Assembly: GCA_963281255.1 (NCBI GenBank)
Contig: OY725496.1
Location: forward strand, 806,001 to 870,000
Length of the DNA: 64,000 nucleotides
DNA from: Aphrocallistes beatrix
Taxonomy: Eukaryota; Porifera; Hexactinellida; Sceptrulophora; Aphrocallistidae
Reading direction: 5' to 3'
Position numbers and translations under genes: made by a program. This document shows, piece after piece, positions 44,179 through 54,229 of the stretch. The notes under the pieces were generated by a model. That model ran no database searches. It was not told where the DNA came from and saw only the letters and a list, made by a program, of their open reading frames with translations. The first letter of the stretch is position 1; every line of letters begins with the position of its first letter.

Positions 44179-44634
44179 AGTATATTTCATTTGCCTATAT
44201 AGAATTATTATAGACTAAGATATATAGCATCCTCAAATAAGCAGAAAAATTAACCTTAGAGAATAGACATTCCTGCAGGCAGAGGCGTAGTGAGGGTGCG
44301 GCACACCCGGCCAAGTTCTCAACTAACAAATGTTGTGTTGCAAGCTGAAATTCAGTTGGTTACGACTCTAATTTGGTAATTAATTTAGGTATTACCAAAC
44401 TACAGTTCTATCTGAGCATGCTCAATGTCCTAGCAATCCCGAATTTACAGGCCTGGACATTTAGAAATAACTGAGTCGAATAGTAGCCTAGATTGCGTAT
44501 GTGATCTCAGAGAGCTGGTGTCCGGCTCTCATATAATGGTGCATATAGCGCATATAGTTTTTGTGGCCTTGTGTGGTTCGGAAGCTATCAAGGCTGAGCG
44601 GAGTGCTGCAGCGCGCCATGTGGAGGTAATCATA
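44179..44634. other. intergenic, nothing recognised
   Basis: No coding region. A GTGAGGGTGCGGCACACC stretch near 44292 resembles sequence near 32035. Confidence 0.35.
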
Positions 44635-44870
44635 ATGCCAAGCACAGAAAGCTGATTTTTGGTATGTGGGAATCTTTTGGATATGGCTCCACTAAGTTCT
44701 GAGCTAATTCAAAATGTCGACTCATCATGGAATTATGACGTCACTGTCACCTTTTTTATAGGTAGAAATTTCAGTTTTTTGACCATAATGCATTATGGGT
44801 GATAAAAGGCTGAAATTTGAATAAAATATGTATATATCAATCCTTACTATTAAAACTCGATTATTGTATA
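44635..44870 (+). mobile_element. type B fragments
   Basis: 44635-44838 is a middle piece of a forward B element (CTGATTTTTGGTATGTGGGA, ATGTCGACTCATCATGG, GATAAAAGGCTGAAATTT). It is followed at 44841-44870 by a separate B 5' end (TCCTTACTATTAAAACTCGA), which runs directly into the reversed B element at 44870. Confidence 0.65.
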
Positions 44871-45410
44871 CAAGCGGCTTCGCTTACTTGCGCTGCGCGG
44901 CTGGCGGACACTTTGTGTCCGCCGGAGGCTCCCTTCGGTCGCCTGGGGTCACATTGGTTAATTATAAGGGAGATAACATCTCTAAATAAGTTCATCTTAG
45001 TGTTAAAATCGATTTCACTCGAAAAATCACCAAATTTGTCAATTTTAAAAATTTTTGATGCGTAATGATGACGTCATAACAAAGTGATGAGTCATCATTT
45101 TTTGATGAAAGTCGCATCATATGTGAGATATGTTAGTATACCGATTCTATTAAAATTTCAGCCTTCTATCTCCTATAATGACTGAGTTATGCCCGAATAA
45201 CTGTGTTGCTTAACTTTTAAAAATGTGACAATGACGTCATAATTCCATGATGAGTCGACATTTTGCTCTGAACTCAGAACTTACTGGAGCCATAGCCAAA
45301 AGACTCCCACATGCCAAAAATCAGCCTTCTGCGCCCGGCAGTTTCTTCAATCAATTCGTTACAGATATATATATATATATATACAATCATCGAGTTTTAA
45401 TAGTAAGGAT
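44870..45410 (-). mobile_element. type B Helitron-like element, reversed, complete
   Basis: Nearly identical to the copy at 41632-42173 in every block: GC hairpins at 44871-44945, ATGATGACGTCATAAC, a shorter (TA)n tract at 45363-45382, and the 5' terminus ending AGTAAGGAT at 45410. Its 5' end abuts the 5' end of an A2 element, so two elements sit head to head. Confidence 0.75.
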
Positions 45411-45897
45411 ATATTAAAACTCCAGGAGGGAATTTTTTTTTTTTTTTTCTGTTTGTCCGAATTGATTGAAGAATTGGCAAGTCGTAGAGATACGAAATTT
45501 GGCATGTAGGTGTCAAATGATGAATCTAGGATTAAGTTCGAAGATCTAAGCGAAATGTTCACACCTCGCCGAGATAGGTGACAAAATGTGCTGACCAATC
45601 AAATTCGATTATTTTATAATGCAAATACATTGGAATAAAATAGTAGTGACCTATGCATACAATCAAAAGAACTAATTGTGATTGAAATTCATTGGTTTAT
45701 GTGAACCAATCAATTATCAGCCTTTTATAATGCCATTCACACGATTCTATTTCATATAAATGATTGAATACTGCTATTTTAAGTCTATAATTTGATTGTT
45801 AACATCAATTAAAGTGTGTTATATGCTACGATCAATCAATTCGATCATAAAAAACTTTTAACGACATGGACTGGAATTGATTATTTAAGTATAATAA
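45411..45897 (+). mobile_element. type A2 Helitron-like element, 3' truncated
   Basis: Begins ATATTAAAACTCC, long T run, then GAATTGATTGAAGAATTGG and the A2 body as at 12138-13040 but without the 401-bp insert. It stops at AAGTATAATA and lacks the GC-rich 3' hairpins. Confidence 0.7.
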
Positions 45898-46083
45898 AGG
45901 TGACTTATGAGATTTGGAAACACACTTCCATCCCGTCTGTGGGGGTTTTTTTATCTTAGCATTAGTGATATTATGAATGGCATTATTCACGTGTTGAATC
46001 GAAAGGGTGGATGAGGGAATTACCTTCTCATTTTTAATAATTTCAAATAATTCGACTTCATTAATGATATTTTCCAATGACAT
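45898..46083 (-). CDS. possible exon or small ORF near the THAP gene
   Basis: On the minus strand an ORF begins at 46083 (MSLENIINEVELFEIIKNE, then STLSIQHVNNAIHNITN, KKPPQTGW) and runs into the truncated A2 element, so its real 3' part is lost or spliced away. A TTATAAGG TATA-like motif lies about 45 bp upstream. It could be the start of a separate gene, or a later exon of the THAP gene upstream on the same strand. No domain recognised. Confidence 0.3.
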
Positions 46084-46376
46084 GGTATCGGTTAGTGAGT
46101 GGCAGGATAGTTAAATTTTGTTTGTTTCCTTATAAAAAGCCTTGTAATATAAATTTTCATTAATAATTATTGAACGTTCGATTGTAGAAATTTCATTATG
46201 ATATTGTATCTTAAGAAAAAAGATGACCGTTGAATTTGGTCAATAAATAACCCACCGACAGGGAGTTCGACGAGATGCAATTTAGAATTAATACAATTAA
46301 GAGTAGAAATAGTAAACTTAGCTTCTGTTTCTTTGAATTCCGCAAGACTTTTCTGATATGCTTCTTATATCCTCCT

Positions 46377-46963
46377 TTACTCCTTGCCATATAGAGATAG
46401 TCTTTGACAACTAACAGTAGCGTCCGTCAGATAACTAGGACAGTTAGGAAAGATGCTAGGGACTGCACCCTTCTTGAGACCCACTTTCTTCCTTTCCGTC
46501 TCAATCATCCTCAATCCATCTGAGAATTGAATGATCATTTCGATGTCTTCTTCATGGAAATGGTGTATGCAGACCTTGAAATAAATAAAAAAAACTACAA
46601 TAGACTATTGTGATTAAAGTGTATTATCCAACATACCCTCAATCGTTTGTTCATCTCGTAGTCTTCTCTCCGCCGAGGTATAGCTCGGAACCATTTTTCA
46701 CGAGTTACATTGTCAGCAGGAAAAGAGAAAACAGGTTGGATTCATCTTATCACAATAGTTTGACTTACAACCAGCATACATGCCAACCTGAGTCATGATA
46801 AAATCGGGACGCAGCGTTGAAAAAAAAGCGGGACATAATGGGGAAATTTCATTTAAAAGCGGGACACTCGATAAAATGAGGCCAAGAGGAGGGTGAAAAA
46901 AGCGGAACGTACCGCCAAAAACGGGACAATTGGCAAGTATGAACCAGGTACCAGACGAGCCAT
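46377..46963 (-). pseudogene. THAP-domain gene broken by a MITE
   Basis: Minus strand. ATG at 46963 begins MARLVP. After the MITE (46775-46941) the frame resumes GCKSNYCDKMNPTCFLF. A one-base slip in a T run near 46718 is then needed to read PADNVTREKWFRAI and RRREDYEMNKRLR up to a consensus donor (GTATGT, 46636). A 62-bp phase-0 intron leads to VCIHHFHEEDI and LKKGAVPSIFPNC, with a TAA stop at 46377-46379. This is the THAP zinc-finger DNA-binding module: CKSNY start, FP-AD, core W, C-x2-H with HF, and AVPSIF box. Leu stands where the first zinc Cys is usual, though C-x4-C spacing exists in CKSNYC. THAP domains bind DNA in transcription factors and P-element-type transposases. The downstream partner domain is not seen. 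Confidence 0.75.
46775..46941. mobile_element. 167-bp MITE in the THAP exon, 6-bp TSD
   Basis: AACCAG flanks both ends (46769-46774, 46942-46947). Termini CATACATGCCAA and, reversed, CATACTTGCCAA. The interior repeats a GCGGGACA/GCGGGAC motif. A truncated relative lies at about 58885-58935 (CGCCAACATGAGCCATAATA). Removing it restores the VPGCKSNY start of the THAP module. Confidence 0.85.
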
Positions 46964-46974
46964 GTTGAAAAGTA

Positions 46975-47550
46975 TGCTGTGAATCGAGTAATAGTGAGAA
47001 TAGGGTAGAATAGAACAGACGTGATGTGAAGATGAATGTTGAATAGACAAGCGATGTGCAGATAGGCGATTTGAGTGAGTGACAATATTTTGAGAACATT
47101 TTGAAATATCGTAAAAATATCGTTTTTAATTATTATGGGTGACCAAAATGTGGTTAGTCATTTTATTCAGTGACGTTTATTAGACAGAAGTTGACACATA
47201 TTGGTAAATTCACAGGCTTATTTCTAAGTAATTACATCAGTGCATATATTTCCTGAACCCGAGGTTAAAAAAATCAAGATGTTGTCATTGTAAGGTGATG
47301 TATTCTGATATTTTTCACGCATAGATAGATGATGCAAATATCCAGGAAAATGAATTATTTCAGTTTCGGAAATTATTCCAAAATATCTTCTAAGTAAGTA
47401 GGGAGTATATTAATTTATCATATTTAATCATAAAATCATAAAACTTGATAAATTAATTGTCTAGAAAGTTCGATGGTAATGGCCATCCATGGTCCAGATT
47501 TTGAATAGAGTGCCATTGCCTTAGTATATAGAATGCTATGGATATATATA
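46975..47550. other. intergenic, nothing recognised
   Basis: AT-rich. Three overlapping minus-strand ORFs (46713-47099, 46849-47085, 46853-47050) are products of the MITE and its surroundings and are not called. Confidence 0.4.
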
Positions 47551-48097
47551 GCCTTACTATTAAAACTCGATTATTGTGTATATATATATATATATATATA
47601 TCTGTAACGAATTGATTGAAGAAACTGCCGGGCGTAGAAGGCTGATTTTTGGCATGTGGGAGTCTTTTGGCTATGGCTCCAGTAAGTTCTGAGTTCAGAG
47701 CAAAATGTCGACTCATCATGGAATTATGACGTCATTGTCACATTTTTAAAAGTTAAGCAACACAGTTATTCGAGCATAACTCAGCCATTATAGGAGATAG
47801 AAGGCTGAAATTTTAATAGAATCTGTATACTAACATACCTCACATATGATGCAACTATCATCAAAAAATGATGATTCATCACTTTGTTATGACGTCATCA
47901 TTACTCATCAAAAATTTTTAAATTGACAAATTTGGTGATTTTTTGAGTGATTTCGATTTTAAAACTATGATGGACATATTTAGAGATGATATCTCCCTTA
48001 TAATTAACCAATGCCACCCCCAGGCGATTGAAGGGAGCCTCCGGCGGACACAAAGTGTCCGCCAGCCACGCAGCGCAAGCAAGCGAAGCGCGCTTGT
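47551..48097 (+). mobile_element. type B Helitron-like element, complete
   Basis: CCTTACTATTAAAACTCGA start, (TA)n tract at 47580-47600, TGTAACGAATTGATTGAAGA, the CTGATTTTTGGCATGTGGGA block, ATGACGTCATCATTACTCATC, and the GC-rich hairpins to CGCTTGT at 48097. The two reversed copies at 41632 and 44870 match it throughout. Confidence 0.75.
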
Positions 48098-48109
48098 ATG
48101 TTAATAACT

Positions 48110-48340
48110 CATAAAATATTCATGTTATTACTTTCAAAGCGCAAAAATCGGATCCTGCATGGTGAAACACCCTACATTAGTCGTTGAGAGCTCGCTTATA
48201 TCCTTAAACAAAGCTTTGCAGTGGTAGAGATAAAATATGAATATATACTTATAAACCCGGAAGTGATGAAATTTTGAAAAAAATGCTGGCGGTGCACATC
48301 TACACCATAAAGAGATCTTAAATGCGAAATTTGGTAAATA
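48110..48340. repeat. duplicated segment, homologous to 60465-60700
   Basis: Shared AATATTCATRTTATTACTTTC, CCCTACATTAGTCGTTGAG, AAACCSGGAAGTGAT and ATGCGAAATTTGGTAAAT blocks. In each case it lies 3' of an NHL gene (e and h). Confidence 0.7.
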
Positions 48341-48397
48341 TCGGACTGTTAGATCTCGCAATAGCGGCGTAAAGACAGACATCGATAAATAAATACT

Positions 48398-48442
48398 TAA
48401 TACATACATACATACATACATACATACATACATACATACATA
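48398..48442. repeat. (ATAC)n microsatellite
   Basis: About eleven copies of CATA/ATAC. The homologous place in the second copy (about 60715-60750) has a shorter, mixed tract. Confidence 0.9.
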
Positions 48443-49277
48443 GGGGCATCTCCATATTGGAACTGCACTAAAAATTCAAACCTTGAGATATATTCATTGC
48501 CGTATGCTAAGTCAAAAATGTCCTTGAGTGATGACACACACAAAACATGTCATCTCAGCAATTTGAAAGCATGCTTCTAGCCCGTATTTTATTTCTATAA
48601 AAATTCAAAATTATTGCTGTGTCATCATGATGACGAGAGCATGATTAATTAAGATATTTTGTTGAGACATCTATATTGAACACTTCATTGAATAATTTTT
48701 TATTTCAAACTACGTATTAAAATTTGAGCTCTAATAGGCATTTATCATTAAAATTAGGCGATGATGACGCGACAAAGTTTTTAACCGCAAATTGCTCAGA
48801 GGTCCTATGTCCGATGGATCTAGGAATTAAATATGTTTTAGAGAGCCTCATACTCCACCAGTGCTACCAATCTCAAGTTTCTAGGTAGTTTTTGTGCAAT
48901 AAGTAAAAGAATGAATTCACCAAATGCTACGTAATGATGATGATTTAGCATACATTGAAAATCGTATGAGTAAGTGCACATCTACTACATATATGTCCGT
49001 AGCTTCACAAAATAATTCAGGGCGATAACTTTTAAACTCTGGTCTGTGCAGCAGCTAAAGCCGGTCGGCTGGAAACCAGCACTCATTATAGTACTGCGAT
49101 ACTATATTATTATATTGGATCATAGATCCAATTTAATAATATGGGAAGCACACTAAAAATAGTTAATTAACATTCTAACATAAAATTAAAGGTTGGTGAG
49201 GATATCACACAAAGAAAATACAATATAATAAAATAGAAAATATGAGGAACTAATTAAGGAAGAATGTCATAAAATAG
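48443..49277. other. 3' flank of NHL gene e
   Basis: No gene or element recognised. The last 130 bp before 49278 is the common NHL 3' flank. Confidence 0.4.
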
Positions 49278-50489
49278 TTAGTAAATTTGGAAGCATTTGT
49301 AATTCAGCTCATTAATAACGACAATACGCTGTTGATTATCCATAGCGACACCTTGAGGTAGAAATAGAAATCCTTCTCCTAGTGTCTCTATACATTCTCC
49401 TGAAGGATTGAATACTTTCAAACAACCAGCATTTCTGTCACTAACTATAAAGTTACCCTTATTGTCAATTGTGAAGAAGTAAGCGTGAGATATCTGACTC
49501 TGTAGTCCTGTGAAATGGATAGAACGGAGATAATTGTGTTCTGTATTGTAAGTGTGAATTGTACTATTAAGCTCAACGAGAACAAATATCTGATCTTTGA
49601 ATAGTTTGATATCTTCTGGATATTTTAGTTTGTCTTCTCCGAAGTTCTTAATAAAGGTCAGATCTAGTTTCAACATTTCGATTCTGTTATGTCCATTATT
49701 ACAAATATACACAAATTCATTATGTACGCACAGACCTCTTGGACTCTTAAGCTGAATAGCATTCTCACCTTCTAAGCTAGTACTCTTCACAAAACCTCCA
49801 GTTTTAGTAAATTTGTAAATTACTGAAGTTGACAGACTTGAGACAAATATGAATTCTCCAGTCAGACAAATACCACAAGGTCCATTCAACAGTTCTGCTC
49901 CAAATTCTGCTATACAATCTCCTTCAGAAGAATAGACACATACTAAGTCAATATGGTAATCAACAACGAACACTTCGTTACTCGTATCGTCAATAGCTAT
50001 ACCTTGTGGACTAATAACTTCTCCTTCACCAAATCCTCGCTTCTCCTTCATGGCAAGAGGTTCTCTTCTCTTATAATACTCCACTGATTCTATTTCTCTC
50101 AAATGCATTCTCTTTACACAATTAGAAAACTCTTCAGCATTTACGACAAACTTTAGAGAAGAAATTTCATCTAAATTCGATTTATTTTGCTTAATTTCTG
50201 CCATTTTATCATCCCATAGTTTAATATTATCATCTCTATTTCTTGTAATCAAGTTGGACTTCACCTTTCGTATCGATTCTTTAATCTCTTCCACCTCTTT
50301 TATCGCTTGTGACAGTTCTTGATGCTGTTGGTAGAGTTCTCTCATCTTCTTCACTCTCTCAAGAAGAGACACTCTTCGTGTTTCGAGGAGAGAATGGAAG
50401 TGAGAGAACTTCTCTTCTATTTCCTGTGTCAAAACATCGAACCGATCCAATCCTTCCAAACCTCCTCCAATACCTTCACGCGTAGCCAT
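49278..50489 (-). CDS. coiled-coil/NHL-repeat protein e (403 aa)
   Basis: Intact. It has the most divergent coiled coil of the set (IKEVEEIKESIRKVKSNL, DDNIKLWDDKMAEIKQNKSN), while residues 1-60 and the second half of the propeller are near-identical to the others. Blade 1-2 variants: VFVVDYHIDLVCVY, AEFGAELLNGPCGICL. A piece of a B element is embedded in its upstream block, so expression may differ from that of its paralogues. Confidence 0.85.
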   Translation of the reverse strand: MATREGIGGGLEGLDRFDVLTQEIEEKFSHFHSLLETRRVSLLERVKKMRELYQQHQELSQAIKEVEEIKESIRKVKSNLITRNRDDNIKLWDDKMAEIKQNKSNLDEISSLKFVVNAEEFSNCVKRMHLREIESVEYYKRREPLAMKEKRGFGEGEVISPQGIAIDDTSNEVFVVDYHIDLVCVYSSEGDCIAEFGAELLNGPCGICLTGEFIFVSSLSTSVIYKFTKTGGFVKSTSLEGENAIQLKSPRGLCVHNEFVYICNNGHNRIEMLKLDLTFIKNFGEDKLKYPEDIKLFKDQIFVLVELNSTIHTYNTEHNYLRSIHFTGLQSQISHAYFFTIDNKGNFIVSDRNAGCLKVFNPSGECIETLGEGFLFLPQGVAMDNQQRIVVINELNYKCFQIY

Positions 50490-50499
50490 TCACTAACTG

Positions 50500-50545
50500 A
50501 TAATAAGAATCCTTACTACTAAACTCGATTAATGTGTATGTGTAC
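50500..50545 (+). mobile_element. type B 5'-end fragment in the promoter of gene e
   Basis: GAATCCTTACTACTAAACTCG is the B-family 5' terminus. On its left the family block (ATTCACT-AATAATAA) is partly kept; on its right ATGTGTACATAT continues it. So about 30 bp has been added or exchanged within the TATAAT-like part, 15-55 bp before the ATG at 50489. Confidence 0.6.
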
Positions 50546-51330
50546 ATATACTATAATGATGACAATAAGAGTTCATGATTTAGCCAAAATTCCCCATCTC
50601 TGGTATTATCACGATATTGAATATCTATTGTATATTATTTCACGAAGTTAGAATTTCCCTCTCCCTCTAACTGCCTCAAAACTAGTTACAGAAGGACAGA
50701 CTTTATTTCAGGGACAGGGCAGGACTATCCGGATGGAGATATCTAATTTCAATGAATTTTACTTGTCGTATCTCGGAAATTAGACATTTTGATTCGTTTC
50801 TTCGGTGACTGGATGTCACTTTTTTCCCAAATATTTCCTAATTTTCCTGGCAATGACTAGGATTTCAAGTAAATAGCTAACGTGCAGGAGAAATCTTGGT
50901 AACATCCAGTTTTTGGTAAATTTCCTCTTGTCGCAAAAATTGGGTATTCCGGTTACAACACTAAACTTATGCTCTATATGCACATATGCCAACAGTTCCG
51001 CATTTTTCACTCTTCTTATAAACTACTTTATCGAATGTCTCGTTTGTACGTGAAATGTCCGCATAGTTTTCCATACGTCTTGACATGCCTCGGTAAATTC
51101 AACACTTCGTCTTGATTTTAGCATGGCTTGAGTTGACATGAACTATGCATGAGTGACAAAAATATGTAGAAACAAGATGAACTAAGAGTAGAGTCGAGAT
51201 TTCCGCGGTTACAAATTTCGGGCCGCGTGCAACTCTGGTCATATCTATGCTCATATTCAAGAATAAAGATTATTATTAAATATCGCAGTAGCTATTGACA
51301 CAGACTGGCCAGTGTCTATAGCCTCACCTC
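50546..51330. other. intergenic, nothing recognised
   Basis: No gene. A TATTTCCTAATTTTCC region and scattered ORFs of about 60 aa without domains. Confidence 0.35.
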
Positions 51331-51550
51331 ACAAAAAGGATCCTTTCATAGAAGAAACACTGGTTTGGAGAATAGGAATGGCGCTAACGTACAAAATTTG
51401 AAGTTGAGATAAAATTCATTGTAAAACAAGTAAAAAGGTAAAATAGCTAACTGAAATTCTAAGATATAACATAAGATTTGGGGAGGAAATCATACTAAGA
51501 AAATAAAATAAAATAAATTCTGACAAATATTTGGAACTAAAAAGAAAATC
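51331..51550. repeat. NHL-type 3' flank of pseudogene f
   Basis: AAAAAGGATCCTTTC, GAAACACTGGTTTGG, AAGGTAAAATAGCTAACTG and GGAACTAAAAAGAAAA follow the order seen in the 3' flank of gene b (33225-33445). It is separated from its gene by the A1 insertion. Confidence 0.75.
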
Positions 51551-52479
51551 ATCTTATATATTAAAATGCTAGGATTTTTTGTTTGTTTGTTTGTTTGTTT
51601 GTCCGAATTGATTGAAGAATTGGCAAGTCGTAGAAATACGAAAATTGGCATGTAGGTATCAAATGATGAATCTAGGATTAAGTTCTAAGATCTAAGCGAA
51701 ATTTCCACACCTCTGCAAAAAAAATGGAAAACAATTTTTCACACCTTTTCTATACAAAATATATGACTACACTATCACAATAGAAATCATTGTACAAGTA
51801 CGACACTACAATAAATAGATCGTCATTGTTATTAATACTTCAAAGCCACAACTTATGTTTGATATCTTAAATGTATTATAGTGTATGGCAATAGAAAATA
51901 TTATGTGCATATTTTCACACCTTTATATACATATTTTCGCACCATTTGATGAATTTTGAAAATAATGCTAGAGACTAGCTTCCAAAGGGTGACATGGGGT
52001 TTTCAGGGGTGTAGATTTCGAATATCATATTTTCAGATCTATATGATAAATTATTTGTTTACTTTTGTTTGCAATAGATACATAAAGTAAACAAATTACA
52101 AAAATAGGCTAGAGACTAGCTTCCAACGGTTGACATGGGGTCTTCAGGGGTGTAGATTTCGAATATCATATTTTCGAGTAAATTTGACGATCTATTTGTT
52201 TACTTTTGTTAAAATAGATACATAAAGTAAACAAATTACAAAACTGGGTTAGAGACTAGCTTCCAACGGTTGACATGGGATTTTTAGTGCTCTAGATTTC
52301 GAATATTATATTTTCGGATCCATATGAGAAATTATTCGTTGACCTTTGTGTACGATATTTATATAAAGGAAAAATTCCCAAAATATGTTAGATTGAGTAA
52401 CTCCAGGCGCCCACGGGGCAACTCTGCGGACACGCAGTGTCCGCAAACCGCGCAGCGCAAGCAAGCGAAGCGTGCTTGT
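51551..52479 (+). mobile_element. type A1 Helitron-like element beside NHL pseudogene f
   Basis: Complete: ATCTTATATATTAAAATGC start, TTGT run, three 140-bp units (from about 51967, 52108, 52248), and GC hairpins at 52405-52470 ending CGTGCTTGT at 52479. It sits three bases beyond the stop codon position of copy f. The same junction in copies b and c is uninterrupted. Confidence 0.85.
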
Positions 52480-52482
52480 AAG

Positions 52483-53681
52483 TTAGTAAATTTGGAAGCA
52501 TTTGTAATTCAGAATGTTAATAACGACAATACGTTTTGATTATCCATAGCGAGACCTCGAGGTAGAAATAGAAATCCTTCTCCTAGTGTCTCTACACATT
52601 CTCCTGAAGGATTGAATACCTTTAAACAACTAGCTTCATGGTCACTAACTATAAAGTTACCCTTATTATCAATTGTGAAGAAGTAAGCGTGAGATATCTG
52701 ACTCTGTAGTCCTGTGAAATGGATAGAACGGAGATAATTGTGTTCTGAAATGTGTGAATTGTACTATTAAGCTGAACGAGAACAAATATCTGATTTTGGA
52801 ATAGTTTGATATCTTCTGGGTATTTTAGTTTGTCTTCTCCAAAATTCTTATCGATTGTCAGATCTAGTTTCAAAACTTCGATTCTGATATGTCCATAATT
52901 ACAAATGTACACAAATTCATTATGTACGCAGAAACCTCTTAGATTCTTAAGTTGAATAGCATTCTCACCTTCTAAGCTAGTACTCTTCACAAACTCTCCA
53001 GTTTTAGCAAACTTGGAAATTACTGAATTTGATAGACTTGAGATAAATATGGAGTCTCCAGATAGACAGATACGAGAAGGATTATTCAACTTTACCCCCC
53101 CAAATTTTCCAATAAAATTTCCTTCAGAAGTATAGATACATACTAAGTCCTTATAGTGATCAATAACAAATACTTCGTTATTCGTATCGTCAATAGATAT
53201 GCCTTGTGGATTAATAACTTCTCCTTCACCGTATCCTAACTTCACCTTCATGACAAGAGGTTCTCTTCTCTTACTATACTTCACTACTTCTATTTCTCTC
53301 AAATGAATTCTCCTTAAACAATCAGAATAGTCTTCAATATTTACAACAAATTTTAGATTAGAGACTTGATCTAAATCCGCTTTTTTTCCAATCAACTCTT
53401 CAATCTCATCATCCAAAGTTTTAATTACATTTTCTTTGCTCCTTGTAGCCAAATTCATTTTCAACATTTCATTGGTTGCTTTTCTGATTCCTTCCAGCTG
53501 TTCTATCGCTTCTGACAGTTCCTGATGCTGCTGGTAGAGTTCTCTCATCTTCTTCACTCTCTCAAGAAGAGACACCTTCGTGTTTCGAGGAGAGAATGGA
53601 AGTGAGAGAACTTCTCTTCTATTTCCTATCGAACCGATCCAATCCCTCCAAACCTCCTCCAATACCTTCACGCGTAGCCAT
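52483..53681 (-). pseudogene. coiled-coil/NHL-repeat gene f, several frameshifts
   Basis: Against the intact copies it has a 10-bp deletion after the GGTTCGAT codons (near residue 18), a one-base loss near codon 39, a four-base loss in the STIHTFNTEH region (about 52747) and a one-base loss near 52532. The long open middle (to 52649) is only the undamaged part. An apparent start at 53689 is TTG, not ATG. It keeps the upstream block (53682-53790). Confidence 0.88.
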
Positions 53682-53790
53682 TCACTCAATAGAACTCAAT
53701 AATTATTATAATATGTAAATATCTAGCTGAGATGTAATTAAATATGAACATTATTCTTAATAATGTCTAGAGAGATATCTAATTACAGCA
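53682..53790 (-). promoter_or_regulatory. conserved upstream block of NHL copy f
   Basis: Matches the family block although the gene is dead, consistent with recent loss. Confidence 0.4.
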
Positions 53791-54229
53791 TTTGGTGGAC
53801 AATTATATTAGAATAGACTGCATTTGTCATTATGTGCAGTGGAGTATCCCAAAATGGACAATCCAAAAAGGGTCAACTTGCCACAACAGATAAACCTCAT
53901 TGAACGATAGAAAATTAATAATTCTAAAGTGATTTCTCACAAAGCTTCTTACATTTAAACCTAGCGGGTCGTCCCACTGTGCATAGGTCTTATGTGACTC
54001 GCCTCAGGCGATTAGACCCGCATTAGGAGTATTAAAACCCGCATTCTCGCTAAAATATGAATTTCTCGCAAATAAGTGAATCTGATAGTCACAAGCTGAT
54101 AGAATTAATTATAATCAGTTCGAATCACTATCTACTTTATGATTATGGAATGTCATTGTAAACAAGAACCATTCAATTGCGTACTTTAGAAATACCTTCA
54201 GAATTCAAGAAATAGTATTCTAGAGGATA

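Noticed and set aside
46713-47099. 128-aa minus-strand ORF and two overlapping frames
   Set aside because: It crosses the MITE and flanking AT-rich DNA. Only the short stretch from GCKSNYC to TCFLF belongs to the THAP gene.
53649-53689. An apparent alternative N-terminus that would rescue NHL copy f
   Set aside because: The frame begins with TTG, and the following peptide is simply the out-of-frame reading of the family's N-terminal codons. Eukaryotic initiation there is unlikely, and later frameshifts also break the copy.
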